Part shown: piece by piece, positions 37,590 to 46,013 of the stretch
Position numbering within the stretch: position 1 is the stretch's first letter
Layout of the letters: each line of letters starts with the position of its first letter
Assembly: GCF_004217495.1 (NCBI RefSeq)
Contig: NZ_SHLC01000001.1
Location: 1,860,001 to 1,924,000 of the forward strand
Reading direction: 5' to 3'
DNA: 64,000 bases
Origin: Microterricola gilva
GTDB taxonomy: Bacteria; Actinomycetota; Actinomycetes; Actinomycetales; Microbacteriaceae
Program-made: the position numbers and the translations under genes
The notes under the pieces: model-generated
Seen by the model: only the letters and a program-made list of their open reading frames with translations
The model's database searches: none
Told to the model about the DNA's origin: nothing

Positions 37590-38579
37590 GTGTACATCTC
37601 CGCAGCCGTCCTAGCGCTGCTCGCCATCGCGCTGGCCTGGCCCATTCCGCTTTGGCTCGCCGCCGCCCGCTGGCCGTCGCGTGCGCCTGGCACCGCGCTG
37701 GCGCTCTGGCAGGCGATCGCGCTCGGCGGCGGACTGGCGATGATCGGGGCCCTGCTGAGCTTCGGGCTCGCCCCGCTCGACGGCGAGGCCGGCGGCATCC
37801 ACGCCCTCATCGCCAGCCTCGTCAACGGTCCGATACCGGCCGAGTTCGCCATCGTCAACATCGTCGCGATCGGCGGGGCCGTGCTGCTCGGCGTCCACCT
37901 GCTGCTCAACCTCATCAGCACGGCCGTGCGCACGGAGCGCAGCCGCCGACGCCACCGCGCGACCGTCGAGCTGCTCAGCTCGCCGCTGCCCGAACAACCC
38001 CGCACCCGCGTGCTTGACCACCCGACGCCGATCGCCTACTGCGTGCCGGGGGTGCACACCGTCACCGTGCTCTCCGGCGGGCTGATCGAGCTGCTCGAGC
38101 CGGCTGAGCTCGACGCGGTGCTCGCGCACGAGCGCACGCACCTGCGGCAGTTCCACCACCTCGTGCTGTTGGCCTTTCGCGCCTGGCACGCCGCCCTGCC
38201 GTGGTTCCCGATCGCGAACCGCGCGGAGAACGCCGTCGGCCTGCTGGTCGAGATGCTCGCAGACGACGATGCGAAGAAGGAGCGTGACCCGCACACGCTC
38301 GCGAGGGCGATCGCGCTGGTCGGCACGTCACAGCCCAGCGCGAGCGGCGAACTCGGCGAGCGGCCTGTGCCCCGCGCCGAGCACACCCCAGATGCCGCCC
38401 GCACCCCGCTCGGCGTGCGCGTGTCCCGCCTGCTGCGGCCGGACGCACCGCTCCCCCCGCTCGCGCGTCTGCTCGCGCTGAGCGCGGCCGCTCTGATCGT
38501 CAGCATTCCGGCGTCGGTGCTGCTCGGCGTCGCCCTCGGGGTCGCCCCCGCCCTCGCCGGCACGCCCGCTCCTGTTTGA
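37590..38579 (+). CDS. M56 family metallopeptidase (BlaR1-like, no sensor domain)
   Basis: This 329-residue membrane protein has helices near residues 3-25, 38-62, 87-112 and close to the C-terminus (about 295-320). The zinc site is HERTH at 180-184 in LDAVLAHERTHLRQFHH. There is no penicillin-binding sensor domain as in BlaR1. It starts with GTG 18 bases after the repressor stop, so the two are cotranscribed. It probably cleaves the adjacent repressor in response to an unknown membrane signal. Confidence 0.87.
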   Translation: MYISAAVLALLAIALAWPIPLWLAAARWPSRAPGTALALWQAIALGGGLAMIGALLSFGLAPLDGEAGGIHALIASLVNGPIPAEFAIVNIVAIGGAVLLGVHLLLNLISTAVRTERSRRRHRATVELLSSPLPEQPRTRVLDHPTPIAYCVPGVHTVTVLSGGLIELLEPAELDAVLAHERTHLRQFHHLVLLAFRAWHAALPWFPIANRAENAVGLLVEMLADDDAKKERDPHTLARAIALVGTSQPSASGELGERPVPRAEHTPDAARTPLGVRVSRLLRPDAPLPPLARLLALSAAALIVSIPASVLLGVALGVAPALAGTPAPV

Positions 38580-38607
38580 GGCGCAGCGGGCGCGCATCCA
38601 GACCGTT

Positions 38608-38613
38608 TATGCT
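38608..38613 (+). promoter_or_regulatory. -10 element (TATGCT) upstream of dedA-like gene
   Basis: TATGCT is followed by seven bases and the GTG at 38621, compatible with a leaderless transcript. Confidence 0.35.
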
Positions 38614-38620
38614 CGGGCAG

Positions 38621-39337
38621 GTGAACGACATTCTCGACTGGCTGCTGAACACCGTGGCAAGTGTCGACCCGCTGCTGCGCACGGTGCTGGCCGGCATCGG
38701 CATCATGCTCGAGACGTCGATCCTCGTCGGCCTGGTCGTGCCGGGAGACACCATCGTGATTGTCGCCAGCACGGCGATCTCGACGCCGCTGGAGTACTGG
38801 GCCATGGTCGCCGCCGTTGTGGCCGGTGCGCTGACCGGGGAGAGCATCGGCTTCGCGCTCGGCCGATGGTTCGGCCCGCACATTCGTCGCAGCTGGCTCG
38901 GGCGCAAGATCGGCGAAACCAACTGGCAGCGCGCGGAACATTACCTGGCCAGACGCGGCGGCATCGCGGTGTTCGTCTCGCGTTTCCTCCCCGTGCTGCA
39001 CTCCCTGATCCCGCTCACCGTCGGCATGAGCTCGATGCGTTACCGCACGTTCATGCGCTGGACGGTCCCGGCCTGCATCATCTGGGCGTTCGCCTACGTC
39101 ACCGTCGGCTCCGTTGCGGCAGGCAGCTACCGCGAGCTCTCTGAGCGCCTGCATTTCGCCGGATACGTCTTCGTCGGGATCATCGTGGCGTTCCTGCTGC
39201 TGGTGCTTCTCGGCAAGAAGCTGCTGCACCGTTTCGAGGCTCGGCACATGGAGGCTTCGGTGCCGGATCCGGCTGCAGCGGACGCGCTTCCAGCCGACAG
39301 CGGGAGGCCGTCCGAGGACGACCGCCCGCTGCGCTGA
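38621..39337 (+). CDS. DedA family membrane protein
   Basis: This 238-residue protein belongs to the DedA/SNARE-associated family of lipid transporters or flippases. Features are LETSILVGLVVPGDTIVI, GALTGESIGFALGRWFGPHI and FVSRFLPVLHSLIPLTVGMS with the family Arg. Four to five membrane segments are predicted by eye. The start is uncertain: GTG 38621 (leaderless) or ATG 38609. The C-terminus is a short charged tail. Confidence 0.9.
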   Translation: MNDILDWLLNTVASVDPLLRTVLAGIGIMLETSILVGLVVPGDTIVIVASTAISTPLEYWAMVAAVVAGALTGESIGFALGRWFGPHIRRSWLGRKIGETNWQRAEHYLARRGGIAVFVSRFLPVLHSLIPLTVGMSSMRYRTFMRWTVPACIIWAFAYVTVGSVAAGSYRELSERLHFAGYVFVGIIVAFLLLVLLGKKLLHRFEARHMEASVPDPAAADALPADSGRPSEDDRPLR

Positions 39338-39346
39338 GGTCGGCGA

Positions 39347-39359
39347 GCCCGCCGCGGGC
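39347..39359. terminator. Short hairpin between convergent genes
   Basis: GCCCG-CCG-CGGGC forms a 5-bp stem between the dedA-like gene and the convergent importer operon. It is short and has no T-run. Confidence 0.25.
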
Positions 39360-39367
39360 GACACCGC

Positions 39368-40324
39368 CTAGAAGAGCGCCTTCTCGTCGAGCCACTGCGT
39401 GGCGATCTCCGGGGCGGCCAGCTCGTCGTTGACGCTCTGGCCGTTCAGTGCAACGAGCTCGGCGACGCTGAGCGCACCCTGCACCTTGTTGATCACGGCG
39501 GCAGCCTCCTCTGAGACGCCGTCGCCGGCCAGCGGCACGACGTGCGAGGCCAGGAGGAGCCCTTTCGGGTCCTGCAGCATCACCAGATCGTCCGCGAGAC
39601 TCGTCGGGTCAGACGTGTAGATGTCCACGAGCTGCACCTCGTTGGCGCGCAGCGCCTGCTGGGTGAGCGGCCCACCGCTGTCAGCAATCGGGGTGAAGCC
39701 GACGGTGACGCCATACACCGACTTCAGACCATCCGGTCCGTACGGGCGGGTGGCGAGCTCCGGGTTGCCGCCAAGCGTGAGCGGTGTCGTGACGGCCGCG
39801 AGATCACCGATCGACGTGAGGTTGTTCGCGTCGGCGAACTCCTTCGTCACAAAGTAGGCGTCTTGATCCGTGGCCTCGGCCTGGTCGAGCACGCGCAGCC
39901 CATCAGGCAGCGCGTCCGTCAGCGCCGCGTACACATCGTCGGTGGTGCGCGCCGTCGTATCGGGCTCGTAGTACTGCAGCAGGTTTCCCGTGTACTCGGG
40001 GAAGAGGTCGACCTCGCCGTTCTCGAGCGAGGGGATGTACGCGTCACGCTGGCCGATGTTGAAGGTGCGCTCGACGGTGAAGCCGTTCGCCTCGAGTGCC
40101 TGGGCGTAGATCTCGGCGATGATCTCGTTGGAGTAGTACTGCTGCGAACCGACGACGATCGTGTCGGATGCCGAGGCTCCCCCATCCGTTGCGCTCCCGG
40201 AGTCCAACGGATCGCCGGAGGCGCAGCCGGCGAGAGTGAGCATGGCGACCGCCGCCGCGGCGCCGATCATGGTGATGCGCGTGCGGCGGGTTGCGCGGCG
40301 GTGAGACGTGGTGCTGGCGTTCAT
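39368..40324 (-). CDS. Quaternary-amine ABC transporter substrate-binding lipoprotein (OpuAC/OpuBC type)
   Basis: This 318-residue lipoprotein has a signal ending LTLAGC (Cys34) and the OpuAC-type fold: IVVGSQQYYSNEIIAEIYAQ, DLFPEYTGNLLQYY and APEIATQWLDEKALF. Such proteins bind glycine betaine, choline, carnitine or related compounds. It is the last gene of an ATPase-permease-permease-binding protein operon. An AAGGAAG Shine-Dalgarno sets the start; a longer in-frame reading is not real. Confidence 0.9.
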   Translation of the reverse strand: MNASTTSHRRATRRTRITMIGAAAAVAMLTLAGCASGDPLDSGSATDGGASASDTIVVGSQQYYSNEIIAEIYAQALEANGFTVERTFNIGQRDAYIPSLENGEVDLFPEYTGNLLQYYEPDTTARTTDDVYAALTDALPDGLRVLDQAEATDQDAYFVTKEFADANNLTSIGDLAAVTTPLTLGGNPELATRPYGPDGLKSVYGVTVGFTPIADSGGPLTQQALRANEVQLVDIYTSDPTSLADDLVMLQDPKGLLLASHVVPLAGDGVSEEAAAVINKVQGALSVAELVALNGQSVNDELAAPEIATQWLDEKALF

Positions 40325-40341
40325 GCGTGCTTCCTTCTCTC

Positions 40342-41061
40342 TCACGTAGAGGCGGTCGCCCTCGTTCGAGGGGCGCCTGCTTTCACGATTCTGCCACTCT
40401 GCGCCGACACTCCGCGCGGTGTGACGAGCTTTTGTGTCACCGCGAAGACGGTTTCCAGCAGCAGGGCCAGCACGGTGATGACTATCGAGGCGCCCAACAT
40501 CTCGACGTAGTTGCGGGTCGCGATACCCAGGAAGATGTATCCGCCGAGCGCACCGCCGGACACGTACGCGGCGAGTGTCGCCGTGGCGACCACCTGGAGC
40601 ACGGCGGCGCGGAGTCCGCCGATCAGGAGCGGGAGCCCGAGAGGGATCTCGACCTTCAGCAGTAACTGGAGTGGCGTCATCCCCACGGCGCGGGCGGCAT
40701 CGACCACCGTGCGATCGATCGCCTGCAGCCCGGCGTACGCACCGCCGAGCACCGGCGGGATCGCGAGCAGCACAAAGGTGAGCAGCGGCGAACGGAAGCC
40801 GATGCCGATCCCGAGAGCCAGCAGGAGCATGACGCCGAAGCTCGGCAGCGCGCGCATGCCGCCGGTGAACGCCACGGCGATGTCGCGCCCGCGCCCCGTA
40901 TGGCCGACGTAGTAGCCGAGGGGAATGGCGATGACCGCGGCGATCGCCGTCGCACCGAAGGTGTACGCCAGGTGTTCGGCGATGCGCTGCGGCAGCTCGC
41001 CCGGCGCGCTCTGCAGCTCCGGGTTGAATATCCACGCGATCGCGTCGAGGAAGAGGTTCAT
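40342..41061 (-). CDS. Quaternary-amine ABC transporter permease (second)
   Basis: This 239-residue protein has five to six membrane helices and a binding-protein-dependent transport domain with the EAA-like loop VDAARAVGMTPLQLLLKVEI. The ATG overlaps the stop of the previous permease by four bases (ATGA). With the other permease and the ATPase it forms the importer for the binding protein encoded 17 bases downstream. Confidence 0.92.
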   Translation of the reverse strand: MNLFLDAIAWIFNPELQSAPGELPQRIAEHLAYTFGATAIAAVIAIPLGYYVGHTGRGRDIAVAFTGGMRALPSFGVMLLLALGIGIGFRSPLLTFVLLAIPPVLGGAYAGLQAIDRTVVDAARAVGMTPLQLLLKVEIPLGLPLLIGGLRAAVLQVVATATLAAYVSGGALGGYIFLGIATRNYVEMLGASIVITVLALLLETVFAVTQKLVTPRGVSAQSGRIVKAGAPRTRATAST

Positions 41062-41696
41062 CGCGCGGCCCCCCGCCACGGCATCAGGACTCGCCCGGCG
41101 CCAACCAGCGCGAGGTCGAAGACGGCGGCGATGAGCAGGGTCGCCACGATCCCCGTCACAACCTCGGCGGGGATGCCGCGCTGGAAGCCGTTGACGAACA
41201 GGTAGCCGAGGCTCGTGACACCGACTGCTGAGCCGACGGAGACCAGGCTCACCGTCGTCGCAGACACGACGCGGAGGCCGGCGAGCAGCACGGGTCCCGC
41301 GAGCGGCAGCTCCAGCTGCCAGAACAGCTGTGTTCGCGAGAAGCCCATGCCGCGGCCGGAGAGCCGGACATCCGGATCGATCGCGTCGAAAGCGTCGGCG
41401 CTGGCACGGAGCATGAGCGCGAGTGCGTAGATGCTGAGGCCGACGATGACGTTGACAGGGCTCGTGATGCCGGTGCCGAGCACGGCGGGGAGCGCGGTGA
41501 ACAGTGGAAGGGACGGGATCGTGAAGAGGATGGTGCCGATTGCCAGCAGTACGCCGCGGCTGGGGCGCACGCGGTGGGCGAGCAGTCCCAGGGGCAGCGA
41601 GAGGAGCAGCCCGGCGATGATCGGAATGATGCTGATGCCGATGTGAACGAGCGTGAGGTGCCAGACGAGGCCGATGTTGGCCAGGAACCAGCTCAC
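41058..41696 (-). CDS. Quaternary-amine ABC transporter permease (first)
   Basis: This 212-residue permease has about five membrane helices and the cytoplasmic loop RLSGRGMGFSRTQLFWQLEL that contacts the ATPase. The GTG start overlaps the ATPase stop and the end overlaps the second permease, so the operon is tightly coupled. OpuB-type systems commonly have two permeases. Confidence 0.92.
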   Translation of the reverse strand: MSWFLANIGLVWHLTLVHIGISIIPIIAGLLLSLPLGLLAHRVRPSRGVLLAIGTILFTIPSLPLFTALPAVLGTGITSPVNVIVGLSIYALALMLRASADAFDAIDPDVRLSGRGMGFSRTQLFWQLELPLAGPVLLAGLRVVSATTVSLVSVGSAVGVTSLGYLFVNGFQRGIPAEVVTGIVATLLIAAVFDLALVGAGRVLMPWRGAAR

Positions 41697-42505
41697 GGTT
41701 CCAGGACCCCAGCAGCGCGTCCCTGTGCGTCGACGACGACCCGTGCACCGTCGACCTCGCGAATCCGCAGCACGCGCCTACCGCGGTCCGCACCGATGAA
41801 GCTGGCGACGAAGTCGTCGGCCGGCCGGGCGAGGATCTCGGCCGGCGTTCCGATCTGGGCGACCTCTCCCCCGGTGCGAAGCAGCACGATCTGGTCACCG
41901 AGCAGGAATGCCTCGTCGACGTCGTGGGTGACGAACACCACCGTCTTGCCCAGCTCACCTTGCAGGCGCAGCAGTTCCTGCTGCAGTTCGGCCCGCACGA
42001 CCGGGTCGACGGCGCCGAACGGCTCGTCCATGAGCAGGATGTTGGGATCGACCGCGAGGCCGCGCGCGACGCCGACGCGCTGCTGCTGCCCACCGGAGAG
42101 CTGGCTCGGGTAGCGCCCGGCCATGGCCCTGTCCAGTCCGACGGTGTCGAGCAGTTCAAGCGCCTGAGCCCTGGCCTCGCTCTTGCGCACACCGCGGAGC
42201 ATCGGGACCGTCGCGACGTTGTCGACCACGGTGCGGTGCGGGAGCAGCCCGGAGTTCTGCATGACGTAGCCGATGCTGCGGCGAAGAGTCACGGGGTTCT
42301 GGCTCGCGACATCCACGTCATCGATGAGGACGGCACCGCCGCTCGGATCGACCATGCGATTGATCATGCGCAGCAGCGTCGTCTTGCCCGAGCCGGAGGA
42401 TCCGAGCAGGACGGTCGTCTTGTGTGACGGGATGACCAGGCTGAAGTCACGGACCGCGACCGTGCCGTCGTCGAAGGTCTTCCCGACGGAGCGGAACTCG
42501 ATCAC
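41693..42505 (-). CDS. Quaternary-amine ABC transporter ATP-binding protein
   Basis: This 270-residue ATPase has Walker A GSSGSGKTT at residues 35-43, the signature LSGGQQQR, Walker B ILLMDEPFGAVD and the proline/betaine family features. The C-terminal extension (RRVLRIREVDGARVVVDAQG) lacks a full tandem CBS module. It starts with GTG, 48 bases after a TetR-type gene, and is first in the transport operon. Confidence 0.93.
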   Translation of the reverse strand: MIEFRSVGKTFDDGTVAVRDFSLVIPSHKTTVLLGSSGSGKTTLLRMINRMVDPSGGAVLIDDVDVASQNPVTLRRSIGYVMQNSGLLPHRTVVDNVATVPMLRGVRKSEARAQALELLDTVGLDRAMAGRYPSQLSGGQQQRVGVARGLAVDPNILLMDEPFGAVDPVVRAELQQELLRLQGELGKTVVFVTHDVDEAFLLGDQIVLLRTGGEVAQIGTPAEILARPADDFVASFIGADRGRRVLRIREVDGARVVVDAQGRAAGVLEP

Positions 42506-42553
42506 AGCGACGACCTCTCTCCCGCGGGCCCATCCAGCGGCCCTCGTCCGGCT

Positions 42554-43213
42554 TTAGAGCGGGCCGGGACCGCCATAGTACGACACGAGGTAACCGTGCA
42601 CCACGGCGCGACATTCCGCGATGAATCGCGAATCGCCCTCCGGGTCTTGACGGAATGCGCGTGAGAGCAGGCCGTCCGCGATCTCCACGGCGACCTCGAG
42701 TCGGAACAAGAGGTCGTCGCCGCCGTCCAGACCGAACTCGTCGCTCAGCACGGAGGCGAGGCGCGCGGAGAAGGAGTCCTCGCCGGCCTCGTCGCTGTTG
42801 CCGTCGAAGGTCTGCCGTTCGGCGAAGTGGATGATGTGGAAGCCCGGCTCGGTCCGGTAGAGGTCGACGAACACCGAGATCGCACCGTCGAGCGCCTGCC
42901 ACCAGTTCTGGGGGTCAGATTCTTTGATTTCCTCGGCCACGCGAGCGCGAAAGCGCATCATTGCGCGACTGCGCAGCGCCTCGAGCACGGCGACGCGGTC
43001 TGGAAAGTAACGGTAGACGGTTCCGATCGATGCACCGGCGTGCTCGGCGATCATCGCGGTCGTGATCCGGTCGAACCCCACCTCGTCGACAACTTGCGCA
43101 GCCGAGTCAAGCAGGGCGTCCAGCCTCTCGGCGCTGCGCTGCTGTATCGGCGCAGTACGGACTACCCGCCCCATGCCTGGATCCCCATTTCCGGCCAATT
43201 TGGCTAACGGCAC
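42554..43213 (-). CDS. TetR family transcriptional regulator
   Basis: This 219-residue regulator has the TetR HTH at about residues 30-75 (TTAMIAEHAGASIGTVYRYF) and a variable ligand domain. The GTG start at 43213 is chosen because a GAGGAGG Shine-Dalgarno lies four bases upstream; ATG 43174 has none. It lies directly upstream of the importer operon in the same direction, so it probably regulates that operon. The effector is unknown. Confidence 0.9.
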   Translation of the reverse strand: MPLAKLAGNGDPGMGRVVRTAPIQQRSAERLDALLDSAAQVVDEVGFDRITTAMIAEHAGASIGTVYRYFPDRVAVLEALRSRAMMRFRARVAEEIKESDPQNWWQALDGAISVFVDLYRTEPGFHIIHFAERQTFDGNSDEAGEDSFSARLASVLSDEFGLDGGDDLLFRLEVAVEIADGLLSRAFRQDPEGDSRFIAECRAVVHGYLVSYYGGPGPL

Positions 43214-43317
43214 ATTTCCTCCTCGAAGGTCACAAGGATCTACTTTATCCGCGCGCGGAGCACGACTTGTACCCCGATCCGGCTCGAAGGGCTCTCCGGG
43301 CGTGAAAGACTGGTCTC

Positions 43318-44388
43318 GTGGTCGACTCCAGTGAAGCGCATGAAGCGCCCAAGAGCTCGGCATTGACCTCCCATCGTGCAGCGCGCATCGAGGACTGGAT
43401 CCACGCCAAGCGCGACCGCTCCGCCCGCCGACGCGGGCACCAGGAGACGGTGATCCCCTACTCCGGATACGGCGGCGACGGCTGGGTGCGCATCCTCTGT
43501 CGCGTGCTGCTCTCCCGCCCGGCGGACCCCAAGCCGACCTCGGCCCGCGCCCGTCGACGCGAGAGTCGCCGCGCACAGGGCCTCCGCGGCTGGCGCAGCT
43601 TCACGAGCGTCCCCGTCGGCTCCGCGCGCGTGACGATCGAACTCGACGGGCGCACATTCGACGTGGTCGCCGACCGCGGCGGCGTCGTCGACACCGTCGT
43701 GCAGATCGACCTCGCCCCCGGCTGGCACACCGCCACCCTGCGCACGAGCGCGTCCAAGACGGTCGAGGCCTCGCTGAACGTGATCGACCCCGCCGTGACA
43801 TTCGGTGTGCTCTCGGACGTCGATGACACGGTCATGGTGACCATGCTGCCTCGCCCGCTGCTGGCGGCCTGGAACACCTTCGTGCTCGACGAGCACGCGC
43901 GCATCCCCACCCCGGGCATGGCGGTGCTGCTTGAGCGCCTGGCCAGCTCCCACGAGGGAGCCCCCGTCGTCTACCTCTCCACCGGCGCCTGGAATGTGGC
44001 ACCGACGCTCAGCCGCTTCCTCTCGCGCAACCTCTACCCGAGCGGCGTCCTGCTGTTGACGGACTGGGGCCCGACGACCGACCGGCTGTTCCGCAGCGGG
44101 CGCGATCACAAGCGCGACAACCTCAACCGTCTGGCGACGGAGTTCCCGAACATCCGCTGGCTCCTCGTCGGCGACGACGGCCAGCACGACGAGGAACACT
44201 ACCGGGAGTTCGCGCGCGCGCACCCGGAGAACGTCGCCGCGATCGCGATCCGGCAGCTCTCCCCCGGCGAGGCTGTGCTCGCCGGAGGGCGGTCCAAGCT
44301 CGAGGACGGCTACGGCGGGGTGCCGTGGGCATACGCCCCCGACGGCTCCGGCCTGGCCGACCAGCTCAGCGAGCTCGGCGTCCTCTGA
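43318..44388 (+). CDS. App1-type phosphatase domain protein (DUF2183)
   Basis: This 356-residue protein has the phosphatidate-phosphatase App1 catalytic domain: SDVDDTVMVT with the DxDxT-type nucleophile (Asp167, Asp169, Thr171), later VYLSTGAWNVAP, HKRDNLNRL and LVGDDGQHDEEHY. In yeast App1 acts on phosphatidate and diacylglycerol pyrophosphate; the bacterial substrate is unknown. The N-terminal 165 residues have a basic, beta-rich region. No signal peptide or membrane helix is seen. It is convergent with pyrD. Confidence 0.85.
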   Translation: MVDSSEAHEAPKSSALTSHRAARIEDWIHAKRDRSARRRGHQETVIPYSGYGGDGWVRILCRVLLSRPADPKPTSARARRRESRRAQGLRGWRSFTSVPVGSARVTIELDGRTFDVVADRGGVVDTVVQIDLAPGWHTATLRTSASKTVEASLNVIDPAVTFGVLSDVDDTVMVTMLPRPLLAAWNTFVLDEHARIPTPGMAVLLERLASSHEGAPVVYLSTGAWNVAPTLSRFLSRNLYPSGVLLLTDWGPTTDRLFRSGRDHKRDNLNRLATEFPNIRWLLVGDDGQHDEEHYREFARAHPENVAAIAIRQLSPGEAVLAGGRSKLEDGYGGVPWAYAPDGSGLADQLSELGVL

Positions 44389-44401
44389 CGCCCGACGCGC
44401 T

Positions 44402-45439
44402 CTAGCGCCTGGCGCGTGCCAGTGCGTCGAGGCCGCGGTTGATCTGTCGCGCCCAGAGCGGTCCACGGTACAGGAACGCCGTGTAGCCCTGCACGAGGGT
44501 CGCGCCGGCATCCAGACGCTCAGCGACATCGGCGGCGGTCTCGATGCCACCGGCCGAGATCACGCAGAGCTCGGCAGGAACATGGCTGCGAATCAGGCGC
44601 AGCACGGCGAGCGAGCGCGCGGCAAGCGGCGCGCCGGAGAGCCCGCCTGCCCCAGCGGCCTCGACGACGGATGCCGGCGTCTTCAGGCCATCGCGGGAGA
44701 TCGTCGTGTTCGTCGCGATGATGCCGTCCAGGCCGATCTCGACGACGAGCTCCGCGATCTTCACGACCTCCTCGTCCTGGAGGTCCGGGGCGATCTTCAC
44801 GAGCAACGGCGTCGTGCCGCAGGCCTCCTTGACCGCACTGAGCAGCGGGCGCAGCAGCTCGAGCTCCTGCAGTCCGCGGAGGCCAGGCGTGTTCGGCGAG
44901 CTGACGTTGACGACGAGGTAGTCGGCAAGCGGGGCGAGGGCACGCGCCGAGATCAGGTAGTCGGCCGTCGCGTCCTCGACCGCGGTGACGCGACTCTTGC
45001 CGATGTTGACGCCGATCACCGGGCGACCGCTCGTCGCGCGGGCACGGCGGAGACGCTCGCGTGCGGCATCCGCACCGCCGTTGTTGAATCCCATGCGGTT
45101 GATGACGGCACGGTCCGGAATCAGGCGGAACAGGCGCGGCTGTTCGTTGCCGGGCTGGGCGTGCGCGGTCAGCGTTCCGACCTCGATGTGCCCGAAGCCG
45201 AGCTGGCCGAGGCCGATGACGCCCTTGGCGTCCTTGTCGAAACCGGCCGCAACGCCGAACGGCGTGTCGAAGTGCAGGCCGAGCGCCTGCACGGAGAGGT
45301 CGGTGCGCGGCCGCGTGTAGCGGTGCACGAGACGGCCGAATCCGGCGGTCGGCAGCGCCTTGATCACGCCGAACGCAAGGTGGTGCGCGCGCTCGGGATC
45401 AAGCTTGGACAGGACGAGGGAGAAGAGTAGAGGATACAT
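44402..45439 (-). CDS. pyrD: Dihydroorotate dehydrogenase (quinone), class 2
   Basis: PyrD oxidises dihydroorotate to orotate, passing electrons to quinone. The 345-residue class 2 enzyme has the membrane-associated N-terminal helix, GVAAGFDKDAKG, INRMGFNNGG, VVNVSSPNTPGLRGLQ (catalytic Ser) and GGLSGAPL and GGIETAADVAERL phosphate-binding motifs. A TATTCT lies nine bases before the ATG. It stands alone, apart from other pyr genes. Confidence 0.97.
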   Translation of the reverse strand: MYPLLFSLVLSKLDPERAHHLAFGVIKALPTAGFGRLVHRYTRPRTDLSVQALGLHFDTPFGVAAGFDKDAKGVIGLGQLGFGHIEVGTLTAHAQPGNEQPRLFRLIPDRAVINRMGFNNGGADAARERLRRARATSGRPVIGVNIGKSRVTAVEDATADYLISARALAPLADYLVVNVSSPNTPGLRGLQELELLRPLLSAVKEACGTTPLLVKIAPDLQDEEVVKIAELVVEIGLDGIIATNTTISRDGLKTPASVVEAAGAGGLSGAPLAARSLAVLRLIRSHVPAELCVISAGGIETAADVAERLDAGATLVQGYTAFLYRGPLWARQINRGLDALARARR

Positions 45440-45448
45440 GCCTGACCA

Positions 45449-45454
45449 AGAATA
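45449..45454 (-). promoter_or_regulatory. -10 element (TATTCT) of pyrD
   Basis: TATTCT on the minus strand is nine bases before the pyrD ATG, giving a transcript with a leader of about three bases. Confidence 0.4.
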
Positions 45455-45495
45455 CCGGCAGGCACCACTCGGCCCTGACCGGCAGCATGTCGGCC

Positions 45496-45969
45496 CTATT
45501 CGACGGGCTTGGCCGGCTGACGACCGTGCTCGGTGCGGAGCTGCTCGATGGCGGCTTCGAAGTCGTCGAGCGACTCGAAGGCCTGGTAGACGCTGGCGAA
45601 GCGCAGGTATGCGACCTCGTCGAGTTCACGCAGCGGGGCCAGGATGGCGAGCCCGATGTCGTTGGCCTCGATCTGCGACGCGCCGGTTGAGCGGATCGTC
45701 TCCTCGACCTTCTGGGCGAGGACGGCCAGATCCGAATCGGTGACCGGGCGGCCCTGGCAGGCCTTGCGCACGCCGGCGACGACCTTCTCGCGGCTGAACA
45801 GCTCCACGACACCGTTGCGCTTGATCACGGCGAGGCTGGCCGTCTCCGTGGTGCTGAAGCGTCGGCCGCATTCCGGGCACTGGCGTCGGCGTCGAATGGA
45901 GAGCCCGTCATCGCTGGTGCGCGAATCGATGACCCGGGAGTCGGGGTGGCGGCAGAACGGGCAATACAT
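45496..45969 (-). CDS. nrdR: Transcriptional repressor NrdR
   Basis: NrdR senses ATP/dATP and represses ribonucleotide reductase genes. The 157-residue protein has an N-terminal zinc ribbon (Cys3, Cys6, Cys31, Cys34 in [17 protein letters not shown] and CPECGRRF) and an ATP-cone domain. The full-length family size fits. TAGGCT lies nine bases before the ATG. It is divergent from a membrane protein gene and lies 56 bases upstream of pyrD. Confidence 0.97.
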   Translation of the reverse strand: MYCPFCRHPDSRVIDSRTSDDGLSIRRRRQCPECGRRFSTTETASLAVIKRNGVVELFSREKVVAGVRKACQGRPVTDSDLAVLAQKVEETIRSTGASQIEANDIGLAILAPLRELDEVAYLRFASVYQAFESLDDFEAAIEQLRTEHGRQPAKPVE

Positions 45970-45978
45970 CGTGTGGCA

Positions 45979-45984
45979 AGCCTA
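45979..45984 (-). promoter_or_regulatory. -10 element (TAGGCT) of nrdR
   Basis: TAGGCT on the minus strand is nine bases before the nrdR ATG, the same arrangement as hisD. Confidence 0.45.
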
Positions 45985-46001
45985 CCGCGCCGCGGCCCCA
46001 C

Positions 46002-46007
46002 TACAGT
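46002..46007 (+). promoter_or_regulatory. -10 element (TACAGT) for leaderless membrane-protein gene
   Basis: TACAGT is followed by exactly six bases and the ATG at 46014. Confidence 0.45.
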
Positions 46008-46013
46008 GATGGC

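Noticed and set aside
39368-41035. A 555-codon frame suggesting a permease fused to the binding protein
   Set aside because: The signal peptide and Shine-Dalgarno at 40324 mark the real start, and the upstream part is the wrong frame of the permease gene.
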